NCBI GenBank assembly: GCA_958438955.1
Contig: CAUBTS010000030.1
Location: 1-19,706 of the forward strand
Direction of reading: 5' to 3'
Source of the DNA: an uncultured Collinsella sp.
GTDB taxonomy: Bacteria; Actinomycetota; Coriobacteriia; Coriobacteriales; Coriobacteriaceae
DNA length: 19,706 bases
Below, piece by piece: positions 1 through 7,500 of this stretch. The position numbers and the translations under genes are program-made. Numbering within the stretch: position 1 is the first letter of the stretch; every line of letters starts with the position of its first letter. The notes under the pieces were generated by a model. The model saw only the letters and a program-made list of their open reading frames with translations, did no database searches and was not told the origin of the DNA.

Positions 1-780
1 CGCTACCTGGCAAAAATGGGCCTGGGTACGCAGCAGATCGAGGACGCACTGCACCAGATGCTTCCCGAGGATGTCGCCATTATTCGCATGGATGCCGATT
101 CCACGCGCGGAAAGGACGCGCACAAAAAGCTGCTTGAGCAGTTCGATGCCGCCGATTGCGCCGTGTTGCTGGGCACCCAAATGATCGCAAAAGGCCTCGA
201 CTTTCCCGAGGTCACGCTCGTGGGCGTGGTCAATGCCGACTTCGCCCTCAAGCTGCCCGACTTTCGCGCAGGGGAGCGCGCCTACGATCTGCTGGAGCAA
301 GTCGCCGGCCGTGCCGGTCGTGGTGATCGCCCCGGCGAGGTGATCATCCAGACCTACCTGCCCGAGGATCCGGTCATTCGCGCCGTCGCTGAACATGACC
401 GTTCGATCTTTACCGACCACGATCTTGATCAGCGACGCGACGCGCTGTACCCGCCGTTTGTTCGCCTGGTCAACATCTTGGTGTGGTCGGCGATCCGAGA
501 CGACGCGCAAGACTACATCGGTCGCATCGCGAAGCTCCTCAAGCGTCGCTGGCATGCCGCCGCGCCCGACTTTTTGCGGGCGAGGAGCGCCGTGCCCCAG
601 GTGCTTGGTCCGGCTTCGTGTGTAATCGAGAGAGCCAAGGACCGTTACCGCTTCCATCTGCTTGTGAAGTCGCCCGTGGGGTACCATGTCTCTGATGATA
701 TCGACGCCTGCCTCAAAGAGGTGGGCTCTGTGCGCGGCGTGAGCGTGAGCGTTGACGTCGACGCCTATGATTTGATGTAA
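1..780 (+). CDS. priA: Primosomal protein N' (PriA helicase), C-terminal part
   Basis: PriA is the superfamily-2 3'-5' DNA helicase that reloads the replisome at stalled forks. The frame is open from base 1 and only the last 259 codons are present; the N-terminal DNA-binding and first helicase domains lie outside the window. Visible helicase motifs are GTQMIAKGLDFP (motif V region, about nt 172-207) and QVAGRAGRG (motif VI, about nt 298-324), followed by PGEVIIQTY, all very typical of PriA. The rest matches the usual PriA C-terminal domain. The zinc-binding cysteines would lie upstream. The stop TAA is followed after 18 nt by def, and priA-def-fmt is a common bacterial order. The identity is firm; only the missing 5' end limits the description. 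Confidence 0.95.
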   Translation, partial: RYLAKMGLGTQQIEDALHQMLPEDVAIIRMDADSTRGKDAHKKLLEQFDAADCAVLLGTQMIAKGLDFPEVTLVGVVNADFALKLPDFRAGERAYDLLEQVAGRAGRGDRPGEVIIQTYLPEDPVIRAVAEHDRSIFTDHDLDQRRDALYPPFVRLVNILVWSAIRDDAQDYIGRIAKLLKRRWHAAAPDFLRARSAVPQVLGPASCVIERAKDRYRFHLLVKSPVGYHVSDDIDACLKEVGSVRGVSVSVDVDAYDLM

Positions 781-798
781 CAACCCGAAAGGATGGCC

Positions 799-1335
799 AT
801 GGAAGCCAACGGAATCGTACTGTCGCCTGACCCTCGTCTGCGCCAGGAGTGCGCCGTCATCGAGGAGATCACCCCGGCGATCGAGGCGCTTGCCGAGAAG
901 ATGAAGAAGATGATGTTCGAGAACGGCGGTTGCGGCCTGGCTGCTCCGCAGATCGGCGAACTCATTCAGCTCGTCACCATCGACTGCGACTACAGCGACA
1001 GGAACGACTACGATCCGTACGTGCTTATCAATCCCGTGATTGTGGAGCAGAGCGACCACCTCGTTCCGTTTAGCGAGGGCTGTCTGTCCATCCCCGGCAT
1101 TAGCTGCGAGATCGAGCGTCCCGACCATGTCGTCGTCGAGGCGTACGACCTGGATGCCAACCTGATTCGCTACGAGGCCTCGGGCGACCTGTTCTGCGTG
1201 TGCCTGCAGCACGAGATCGATCACCTGCACGGCAACACCATGTTCGAGCGACTGAAGCCCATGCAGAGGCTCAAAGCAGTCAAGGAGTACCAGGACGCCC
1301 TGGCCCGCGGCGCTCGACCGGGCGAGACGGAGTAG
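799..1335 (+). CDS. def: Peptide deformylase
   Basis: Removes the N-formyl group from nascent proteins in the cytoplasm using a bound metal ion. All three family motifs are intact: GCGLAAPQ (residues 44-51, motif I), EGCLS (93-97, with metal ligand C95) and HEIDH (138-142, two metal-ligand His and the catalytic Glu). The length of 178 aa is normal. There are two in-frame ATGs at 793 and 799. The Shine-Dalgarno-like GAAAGG at 787-792 touches the first but sits 6 nt before the second, so 799 is preferred; 793 would add only Met-Ala. It follows priA closely and precedes fmt, the enzyme that adds the formyl group def removes. Codon third positions are mostly C, unlike the start of fmt. Confidence 0.95.
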   Translation: MEANGIVLSPDPRLRQECAVIEEITPAIEALAEKMKKMMFENGGCGLAAPQIGELIQLVTIDCDYSDRNDYDPYVLINPVIVEQSDHLVPFSEGCLSIPGISCEIERPDHVVVEAYDLDANLIRYEASGDLFCVCLQHEIDHLHGNTMFERLKPMQRLKAVKEYQDALARGARPGETE

Positions 1336-1772
1336 GTTTGTCCGTCCCCGGGGCGCCCGCCGGATTAAAACAGAGGGGGAAAAAAAAATAGTGGGGGGGG
1401 AAAAGCGCGGGGGGGGGGATTTGGGGGGGGCCCCGGGGGGCGCGGGTGTGGGTTTGGCCGGCCCGGGGGCGCCCGCCTACACCCCCCCGTGCCCAACCGG
1501 GCGGGGGGCGGGGCGCCCGTGCGCGCGGGACGATATAGGCGGGCGCCCCGGGGACTACGTTGACACTGCTTGTCTCGCCCGGGTGCCGTTGGGCCAGGGA
1601 GGGGCGTCTTCGCTGATAGGTGCTTTGTTGGGAGGGCTGCTTTTATGCGGCTCTTTCTTTGTTTTTGGGTATATTTGTCTTTGTTGAACTGTTCTTGCGG
1701 CTGGGTGCGCTTGCGACCTGGAACGCTTTTTTGTAGCCGCCTCGGCTCGTTATTGAGAGGAGACTAACTTTT
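1336..1772. other. def-fmt intergenic region without a supported gene
   Basis: This 437-nt gap contains an anomalous G-run block (1344-1555, listed separately) and then a strongly G+T-rich, C- and A-poor stretch (about 1590-1740). ORFs that can be read through the G-runs are low-complexity and lack a ribosome site and any family resemblance, so none is called. A TATATT hexamer at 1670-1675 could be a -10 box for fmt-rsmB but has no good -35 partner. TTGACA at 1560-1565 has no -10 at the right distance. The fmt ribosome-binding site GAGAGGAG is at 1755-1762. Confidence 0.6.
1344..1555. repeat. G-run block bounded by a perfect 18-bp inverted repeat
   Basis: The outer arms 1344-1361 and 1538-1555 are exact reverse complements (GTCCCCGGGGCGCCCGCC and its complement). 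A near-direct copy of the left arm lies at 1462-1477 and a shorter GGGGCGCCCG copy at about 1510-1519. Between the arms are G runs of 8 (1393-1400), 10 (1409-1418), 8 (1423-1430) and 6 (1435-1440) plus a run of nine A (1380-1388). The + strand has very strong G-quadruplex potential. It could be a genuine structured repeat, or a damaged assembly of a hard-to-sequence locus; the long homopolymers make the second a real possibility. Confidence 0.6.
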
Positions 1773-2693
1773 ATGCGTATTGTGTTTATGGGTACGCCTG
1801 ATTTTGCTGTGCCTTCGCTGACTTCGCTTGTTGAGGCTGGGAATGAGATTGCGCTTGTTATTACTCGTCCTGATGCTGTTCGTGGGCGTGGTAAGAAGCT
1901 CGAGCCTTCTCCTGTTAAGGCCAAGGCGCTTGAGCTGGGGTTGCCGGTTATTGAGACAAATCGTATGACGCCTGAGGTTGTTGAGGCGCTTCAGGCTGCC
2001 CGGGCCGATATTTTCTGTGTGGCTGCTTATGGCTGCATTTTGTCGGATGACGTGCTGCATATGGCGCCGCTCGGCATTGTGAACGTTCATGCGTCCTTGC
2101 TGCCTCGTTGGCGTGGGGCTGCTCCTATTCAGCGTGCGATTCTCGCTGGTGATGAGGTTGCTGGCGTTTCTATCATGCGCATCGATCACGGCGTGGATAC
2201 TGGTGCTTATTGCGCGCAGGCCTCGACCTCGGTTGCCGGTAAGCATGCTGAGGCGCTGACCATGGAGCTTGGTGAGCTTGGCGGCAAACTGCTTGCCGAT
2301 ACGCTTCCTTCGCTTGCCGATGGCACCGCCGTGTGGACTGAGCAGGATGAGTCGCTCGTCACTCATGCTGCCAAGATTTCTAAGCAGGAGATGCGTCTGG
2401 ATCCGCAGATGGCGGCGCTTGATTGTGTGCGTCATGTGCTGGCTTCGTCCGATACCGCGCCTGCTCGTTGCGTGATTGCCGGCAAGACCGTGCGCGTGCT
2501 CGATGCTGCGCCGGCTGATTTGTCGCTTGGCGAGGGCGCCGTTGCCGTTAAGAATAAGCGTGTTTTCCTTGGCCTTTCCGATGGTGCGGTTGAACTGCTC
2601 GAGGTTAAGCCTGATGGCAAGCGTGCTATGGCTGCTTCTGCTTGGGCTGCCGGCCTGCAGGGCGCCGATCTCATCTGGGGTGTTTTGTCATGA
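1773..2693 (+). CDS. fmt: Methionyl-tRNA formyltransferase
   Basis: Transfers a formyl group from 10-formyl-tetrahydrofolate to initiator Met-tRNA. The N-terminus MRIVFMGTPDFAVPSL is the classic start of the family. The catalytic block NVHASLLPRWRGAAPIQ (residues 104-120) supplies the active-site Asn104 and His106, and Asp142 lies in DHGVDTGA. Residues from about 205 to 306 form the C-terminal tRNA-binding domain. The 306 aa length is close to the usual 310-315. ATG 1773 is preceded by GAGAGGAG at 10 nt spacing. The stop overlaps the rsmB start as ATGA, so the two are translationally coupled. Oddity: of the first 50 codons, 31 end in T and 2 in C, whereas the first 50 def codons after the start have 7 T and 18 C. 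The protein itself looks normal. Confidence 0.96.
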   Translation: MRIVFMGTPDFAVPSLTSLVEAGNEIALVITRPDAVRGRGKKLEPSPVKAKALELGLPVIETNRMTPEVVEALQAARADIFCVAAYGCILSDDVLHMAPLGIVNVHASLLPRWRGAAPIQRAILAGDEVAGVSIMRIDHGVDTGAYCAQASTSVAGKHAEALTMELGELGGKLLADTLPSLADGTAVWTEQDESLVTHAAKISKQEMRLDPQMAALDCVRHVLASSDTAPARCVIAGKTVRVLDAAPADLSLGEGAVAVKNKRVFLGLSDGAVELLEVKPDGKRAMAASAWAAGLQGADLIWGVLS

Positions 2694-4090
2694 GCAAGCT
2701 GTCTCCCGCGCGCAAACTTGCGCTCGATGTGCTAATGGAGGCCGATCGCCGCGGCATGTATGCGCGTGACGTGCTGTCCTCTCGCGCATCGGCCAAGGCC
2801 ATTGACCAGCGCGATTCCGCTTTTGCCGCCCGCTTGGCGCTCGGTGTGGCCGCCACGCAGGGTATTTTGGACGAGTTGCTCGATCAGTTTCTCGATAAGC
2901 CAAAAAAGGTTGCGCCTCGTGTGCGCATGGCACTTCGTATCTCGGCCTTCGAGATGCTCTATCTGCATACGCCTGGCCGCGTTGCCGTAAGTCAGGGTGT
3001 TGAGCTGGTGCGCAGCGGAGCTAAGTCTGCCGCCGGTCTGGCGAACGCTGTGCTGCATAAGGTTGCTGACAATGTTGAGGACTTTGCAACGGCGTCCGAT
3101 GTGGATGAGCCTGAGCGACGCTTGGTTCGTCTGTCGCGCCTGATGGGTCTGCCGCGTTGGCTGTGCGCTCGCATTATGGCATCGTTCGACACGCCTGAGG
3201 GTGCGCTTAACTTTGCCGGCAATCTGGCCCCCGCGCCGCTGGCCCTGCATGAGAACGCCTTTGCGACCAAGCCCGATCCGTATATCTCGCAACTCGTCGC
3301 GCCCGTCTTCCCGGGCTGCCATGCCCCGGTAGATGCGCAGGTCATGGTTGCATCGGGCGTGTTTGAGCGTGCTGCCGCGGTGGCATCTGATCTCAACGCG
3401 CAGCTTATCGCCACAGCTGCCACGCGCCCTGGAAGCTGCCTTGAGATTGGTGCCGGTCGTGGCACCAAGACCTATGTGATGATATGCCAGGCCAAGCGTG
3501 CGGGCTATGAGCGTCAGCATACGGCGCTCGATCTGCATGATCGCAAATGCGATCTGAATCTCGCTCGCCTGCACAAGGCCGGTATTCAGGGCGTTCGTAC
3601 GGTTTCGGGTGATGCTTGCGAGCTCGATGATGTTCTCACATCGTTTGATGCCATGCGCGGTGAGCGGGTCAAGTTCGACACCGTGTTTATCGATGCGCCG
3701 TGCTCGGGCACCGGAACCATGCGTCGTCATCCCGAGATCCCGTGGCGTCTGACCGAAAAGGATGTGACGGTTGAGCTGCCCAAACTGCAGCTGTCGATGC
3801 TCAAGGAAGCCGCCGCGCGCGTGGCTGCCGGCGGCGAGCTGATCTATGCGACGTGCTCGGTCTTCGACGAGGAGAACACGCAGGTCGTGGACGCGTTCCT
3901 TGCTTCTCCCGAGGGTGCCGGCTTTAGCGTGGCACCGCTTTCCGAGGCACAGATTCTGCAACTCCCCGAGTTCGATCAGGCCAAGAAGCTCGTATCCGTA
4001 CGCCAGAACGATCGAGGCCTCTTCCAAAGCGTACCGGTAAACGCCGACTCCTACGACGGCCACTTCTGCGCCCGTCTGGTCCGCAAGTAA
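2690..4090 (+). CDS. rsmB: 16S rRNA (cytosine-967-C5)-methyltransferase, RsmB/Sun family
   Basis: SAM-dependent methyltransferase acting on 16S rRNA. The first ~140 residues form a NusB-like RNA-binding domain (LSPARKLALDVL..., RVRMALRISAFEMLY). The methyltransferase domain has motif I LEIGAGRGTKT (from residue 251), motif IV DAPCSGTG (D335, C338) and motif VI ATCS (C389, the expected nucleophile), so it appears active. The length of 466 aa is typical. The start ATG at 2690 overlaps the fmt stop; a longer in-frame start at 2642 lies inside fmt in another frame and is not needed. T-ending codons dominate the 5' end but C-ending codons dominate the 3' end (last 50 codons: 26 C, 4 T), continuing the gradient seen in fmt. 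A large hairpin follows the stop. Confidence 0.95.
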   Translation: MSKLSPARKLALDVLMEADRRGMYARDVLSSRASAKAIDQRDSAFAARLALGVAATQGILDELLDQFLDKPKKVAPRVRMALRISAFEMLYLHTPGRVAVSQGVELVRSGAKSAAGLANAVLHKVADNVEDFATASDVDEPERRLVRLSRLMGLPRWLCARIMASFDTPEGALNFAGNLAPAPLALHENAFATKPDPYISQLVAPVFPGCHAPVDAQVMVASGVFERAAAVASDLNAQLIATAATRPGSCLEIGAGRGTKTYVMICQAKRAGYERQHTALDLHDRKCDLNLARLHKAGIQGVRTVSGDACELDDVLTSFDAMRGERVKFDTVFIDAPCSGTGTMRRHPEIPWRLTEKDVTVELPKLQLSMLKEAAARVAAGGELIYATCSVFDEENTQVVDAFLASPEGAGFSVAPLSEAQILQLPEFDQAKKLVSVRQNDRGLFQSVPVNADSYDGHFCARLVRK

Positions 4091-4097
4091 CTACTAT

Positions 4098-4162
4098 GTT
4101 GCGGTGAAATAGGGATTGAATTTCGGCTTCTACCTGCCAAACAGTCCTTATTTCACCGCAAC
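4098..4162 (+). repeat. Long inverted repeat, 21-bp stem, in the rsmB 3' region
   Basis: Arms 4098-4118 (beginning GTTGCGGTGAAATA) and 4142-4162 (ending TATTTCACCGCAAC) pair over 21 bp with a 23-nt loop. The two non-Watson-Crick positions (4112/4148 and 4116/4144) are G-U wobbles in the + strand RNA but would be A-C mismatches in the - strand RNA, so the fold suits an rsmB read-through transcript. Neither side carries a T-tract, so it is not a classic terminator. It resembles a dispersed REP or MITE-like unit; no second full copy was noticed in this window. Confidence 0.75.
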
Positions 4163-4175
4163 TCACAAGGAAACC

Positions 4176-4198
4176 TGGGTAGCTTGATTAGCTACCCA
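4176..4198 (+). terminator. Short hairpin after rsmB
   Basis: Arms TGGGTAGCT (4176-4184) and AGCTACCCA (4190-4198) give a perfect 9-bp stem with a 5-nt loop. There is no T-tract immediately after it, so it may aid termination together with the following hairpin or protect the mRNA 3' end. Confidence 0.4.
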
Positions 4199-4213
4199 TA
4201 GAGCAAAGAAATA

Positions 4214-4241
4214 GCCCCGCGATCGGCGTTGATCGCGGGGC
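4214..4241. terminator. Bidirectional terminator between rsmB and the zinc-ribbon gene
   Basis: A perfect 11-bp stem, GCCCCGCGATC (4214-4224) with its complement at 4231-4241, and a 6-nt loop. Read on the - strand it is followed by TATTTCTTTGC, placing a T-rich tail just beyond the zinc-ribbon gene stop. Read on the + strand it is followed by CGCGTTGTTTCT. It lies between convergent genes, as expected for a shared terminator. Confidence 0.8.
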
Positions 4242-4251
4242 CGCGTTGTTT

Positions 4252-4488
4252 CTAGTAGCTATGCGGGCAGTTGGCGCAGCAGCCACTGGTGGCGCTGGTG
4301 CTGGAGCCGCCGCTTCGCTGGTCGGTGTTGTAGAAACCGCTACCCTCAAACTTGATGCCGCTGGCCGAGAACGTCTTGGCCGCCGGTGCGCCGCAGCTCG
4401 GGCAAACGACCTCGGGAGTCTCAGACATGGGATGCTCAACCTCAAACACGTTGCCGCAGCTCGAGCACTTGTAATCGTAGCGTGCCAT
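4252..4488 (-). CDS. FmdB-type small zinc-ribbon protein
   Basis: A 78-aa protein starting MARYDYKCSSCGNVFE, the hallmark of the FmdB/CxxC-CxxC regulatory-protein family. CSSC (about residues 8-11) and CPSC (about 29-32) form one zinc ribbon. It is followed by a conserved GIKFEGSGFYNTD stretch and a Ser/Gly/Thr-rich linker. The C-terminus GCCANCPHSY adds three more cysteines, which could bind a second metal or be redox-active. Start ATG (4486-4488) has an AAGGAAG ribosome site just upstream. It lies downstream of the amylase-MalQ gene with a hairpin in between and ends at a strong terminator. The molecular role of this family is poorly defined; nothing here ties it to glycogen beyond position. 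Confidence 0.85.
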   Translation of the reverse strand: MARYDYKCSSCGNVFEVEHPMSETPEVVCPSCGAPAAKTFSASGIKFEGSGFYNTDQRSGGSSTSATSGCCANCPHSY

Positions 4489-4510
4489 AATACTTCCTTT
4501 TCAGCACAAA

Positions 4511-4532
4511 GCGGGCAGATTACTCTGCCCGC
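4511..4532 (-). terminator. Hairpin between the amylase-MalQ gene and the zinc-ribbon gene
   Basis: GCGGGCAGA (4511-4519) pairs perfectly with TCTGCCCGC (4524-4532) around a 4-nt loop. On the - strand it is followed by TTTGTGCT, a weak U-tract. It sits in the 88-nt gap after the amylase-MalQ stop and could be a terminator or a partial read-through attenuator ahead of the zinc-ribbon gene, whose ribosome site is close behind. Confidence 0.6.
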
Positions 4533-4576
4533 AAAAATTCAAACGTCTGTAACTGTACCCTATATCGGGGGTTTTA

Positions 4577-7500
4577 TCACGCTTCGCCCCAGAATCTATG
4601 GTTGTTGCGCAGGAGCTGTGCTGTTTTGTTCTCGGCGGCGGCAATGTCCGCCTCGTCAGCCTGCCAAGTCCAGTTGCCCGTTGCCACGCCCGGAACGTTC
4701 ATGCGCGCGTCGTCGCCAAGCCCCAGGATATCCTGCAGCGGCATCATCACCAGGGGAGCGTCGCTTTCCAGCGCGTCGCTCATCAGCTTGGCAGCAAACT
4801 CAACACCGCTCGGCTCGTCGCCGCCGGCAAAGGAACGCGTACACCAGCCGGCGAGCGTCGAGGTGTCGTGCGTCGACGTGTACAGAATCTTGCCGGGCGT
4901 GGGGTGCACGCCGCAACGGACGTCGTAATCGCTAAACTCCAGCACGTCCATGCCGGGGAAGCCGCAGGTCGAAGCCATGGCGCGAACACCGGGCGTCAAA
5001 TAGCCCAGGTCCTCGGCGATAAAGTTGAGCGGACCCAGCTCGTCATAGGCGGTCTGGAACAGGTCTTTGCCCGGGCCCGCCAGCCAGCGACCGTCGGCGC
5101 AAGCCTTGCCCGCGGGGATACTAAAGTAGCTGTGGAAGCCCAGGAAGTGATCCAGACGCACGCGGTCGTAGAGCGAAAACGCACGACGCAGGCGATCCAT
5201 CCACCAGCTATAGCCGTTCTGCTTCATGTGGTCCCAGCGGAACGTCGGGTTGCCCCACACCTGGCCCTCGGGTGCAAAGTTGTCGGGCGGCGCGCCGGAA
5301 ATCTCGATCGCCTTGCCGGTATCGGACAGCCAGAAGTTCTCGGGCTCGCTCCACGCATCCGCCGAATCGTCCGAGACATACATCGGGATATCGCCGATGA
5401 CCTCGATGCCCTTCTTGTGCGCGTAGTTCATGAGCTCGCACCAAGCCAGGTCAAAGCGGTACTGCATGTACGCCTGCAGCTCGGCCTCGTCGTGGAAGCG
5501 CTTGTCATCGATCAGATACTCGTTGTAGCGCGCGACATCTGCCGGCCAATCATGGCGCGAATCGCCTTCAAAGTACTTCTTAACGGCCATGTAGACGCAG
5601 TACTTCTCGAGCCAATCGGCATTGCGATGTTTAAACGCGGTGTACAGCGGATCGGCATCCTCGCCTCCGCGGGCCTTCCAGGTCTCAAAGTCGGCGGCCA
5701 GCTCCTCGTGGCTCTCGGGTAGCAGGTCGATATTGCCTGCAAAGGCCGAAGGACCGGCGTAGGGGGAGCGGAAGAAGTCCGTGGGATTGACGGGCAGGAC
5801 CTGCCAGTAGCGCATGCCCATGGCAGCCAGGTGGTCGATAAAACGACGCGTGGGCGCACCGATTGTGCCGGGCTTGCCGTCATCGGTCGGTACCGACGTG
5901 ATGTGGCATACGACGCCCGCGCCGTGGTCGAGCGGCTCCTGCAGGCGCTTCTCGGCATGGTGATAGATGATCGAAGAGCCCAGTGGGTACAGGTCGAGCG
6001 TAACCGTGCCATTATGGATTTCGCACTCGTGGCCGCTGATCACGTCGCTCGCACATTCGCCGAGCGCCGGGATCGTCACGCAGTGCGAATTGCGCAGGCT
6101 ACGGTTGATGATAACCGTCGCGGCCTCGCCGTCTTTGCCCGTGCGGGTGTAGGCCAAGACGTCGTCGTTGAGCGCGAAGGCCTTGATCTCGCCATCGACC
6201 ATAAAGGGCAGCGCGCGGCGCACAGCAGACGCGTTCTTAACGATGGCCAGCGTATCGAAGTCGTGCAGGTCTTCCTTCATAGGCAGCGTGCGGCGGTTGC
6301 CCGGATCGGTGAGGCCCTCCAAGCCGTACTCGTCGCCATAATAGATCGAGGGCACGCCTGGGAAGGTCATCTGCATGAGCGTCGCCAACCAAAAGCGGCT
6401 CTTGGCCAGTCCCATCGCGTTCTCGTCCAGGCGCCATTTGCTGCGCTCGCTCTCGGGCAGCTGCGACTCGTCGGGGCCGCCGCCGAGCACCGAGATAATG
6501 CGCGGACGGTCGTGGCTCGAAAGCAGATTGAGCGCGCAGGCCAGTGCCTCGCGCGGGTAGTTCTCACGCAGCGTCTCGATGTCCTCGGCAGCCTGATAGG
6601 CGTTCTTGTAGCCCATCAAAAAACCGATGACCATGTCGCGGAAGGGGTAGTCCATAGCAGAGTCGAGCTCGGAGCCCTGCAGATAGCGGCGCAGATGGCC
6701 ATAGCTGATCTTGTTGGAGGCGTCCTCCCAGACTTCGCCGAGCAGCAGCGCATCGGGTTTCTCGGCGAGCACGGCTTTTTTGATCTCGGCCAGGAAGTCG
6801 TCGGAAAGCTCGTCGGCCACGTCCAGACGCCAGCCATGGGCGCCGGCGCGCAGCCATTTGCGGATCACGCCGTCCTTGCCCAGGAGCCGCTCGCGCACCA
6901 GTTCGGAGCTCTCGTTGATGGCGGGCATGTTGCCCACGCCCCACCAGCAGTCATACGAACCGTCTTCATGGAAGTAAAACGCATCGCGCCACGGCGAGTC
7001 CTCGCTCTGCCATGCACCGACGCCGGGATAGTTGCCGTAACGGTTAAAGTAGATTGAGTCGTCGCCCGTATGGTTGAAGACGCCATCCAGGATGATGGAA
7101 ATGCCGAGCTTCTCGGCCGCCTTGCACAGCTCCGTAAAGTCCTGCTCGGTGCCCAGAATCGGGTCGATCTTGGTGTAGTCGGCCGTGTCGTAGCGGTGGT
7201 TGCTCGCGGCCTCAAAGATGGGGTTGAGGTAGATGGCCGTAAAGCCTAGCTCGGCAATCCGGGGCAGGTCATTTTGGATACCCTTGAGCGAGCCGCCGTA
7301 AAAATCCCAGGTTTTGATGGAGCCGTCCTCGGCACGCTCGTACTCGGGCGGTTCGTTCCAGTCCTCGACCATGCGGCGCTGGATTCCTTTGCGCGGTTTT
7401 TCAACTTCGGCAAGCGTGCGTTCGCGCCAGTTTTCGTCGCGTGCATAGCGGTCGGGGAAGATCTGGTAGACCATACCGCGCTCGTACCAAGTGGGACGGT

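Noticed and set aside
1560..1588. TTGACA as promoter for fmt
   Set aside because: No acceptable -10 hexamer at 16-18 nt spacing.
1391..1687. 98-codon + strand frame through the G-run block
   Set aside because: Gly/Pro low complexity created by the G runs, no ribosome site, no family resemblance, and sequence quality is doubtful here.
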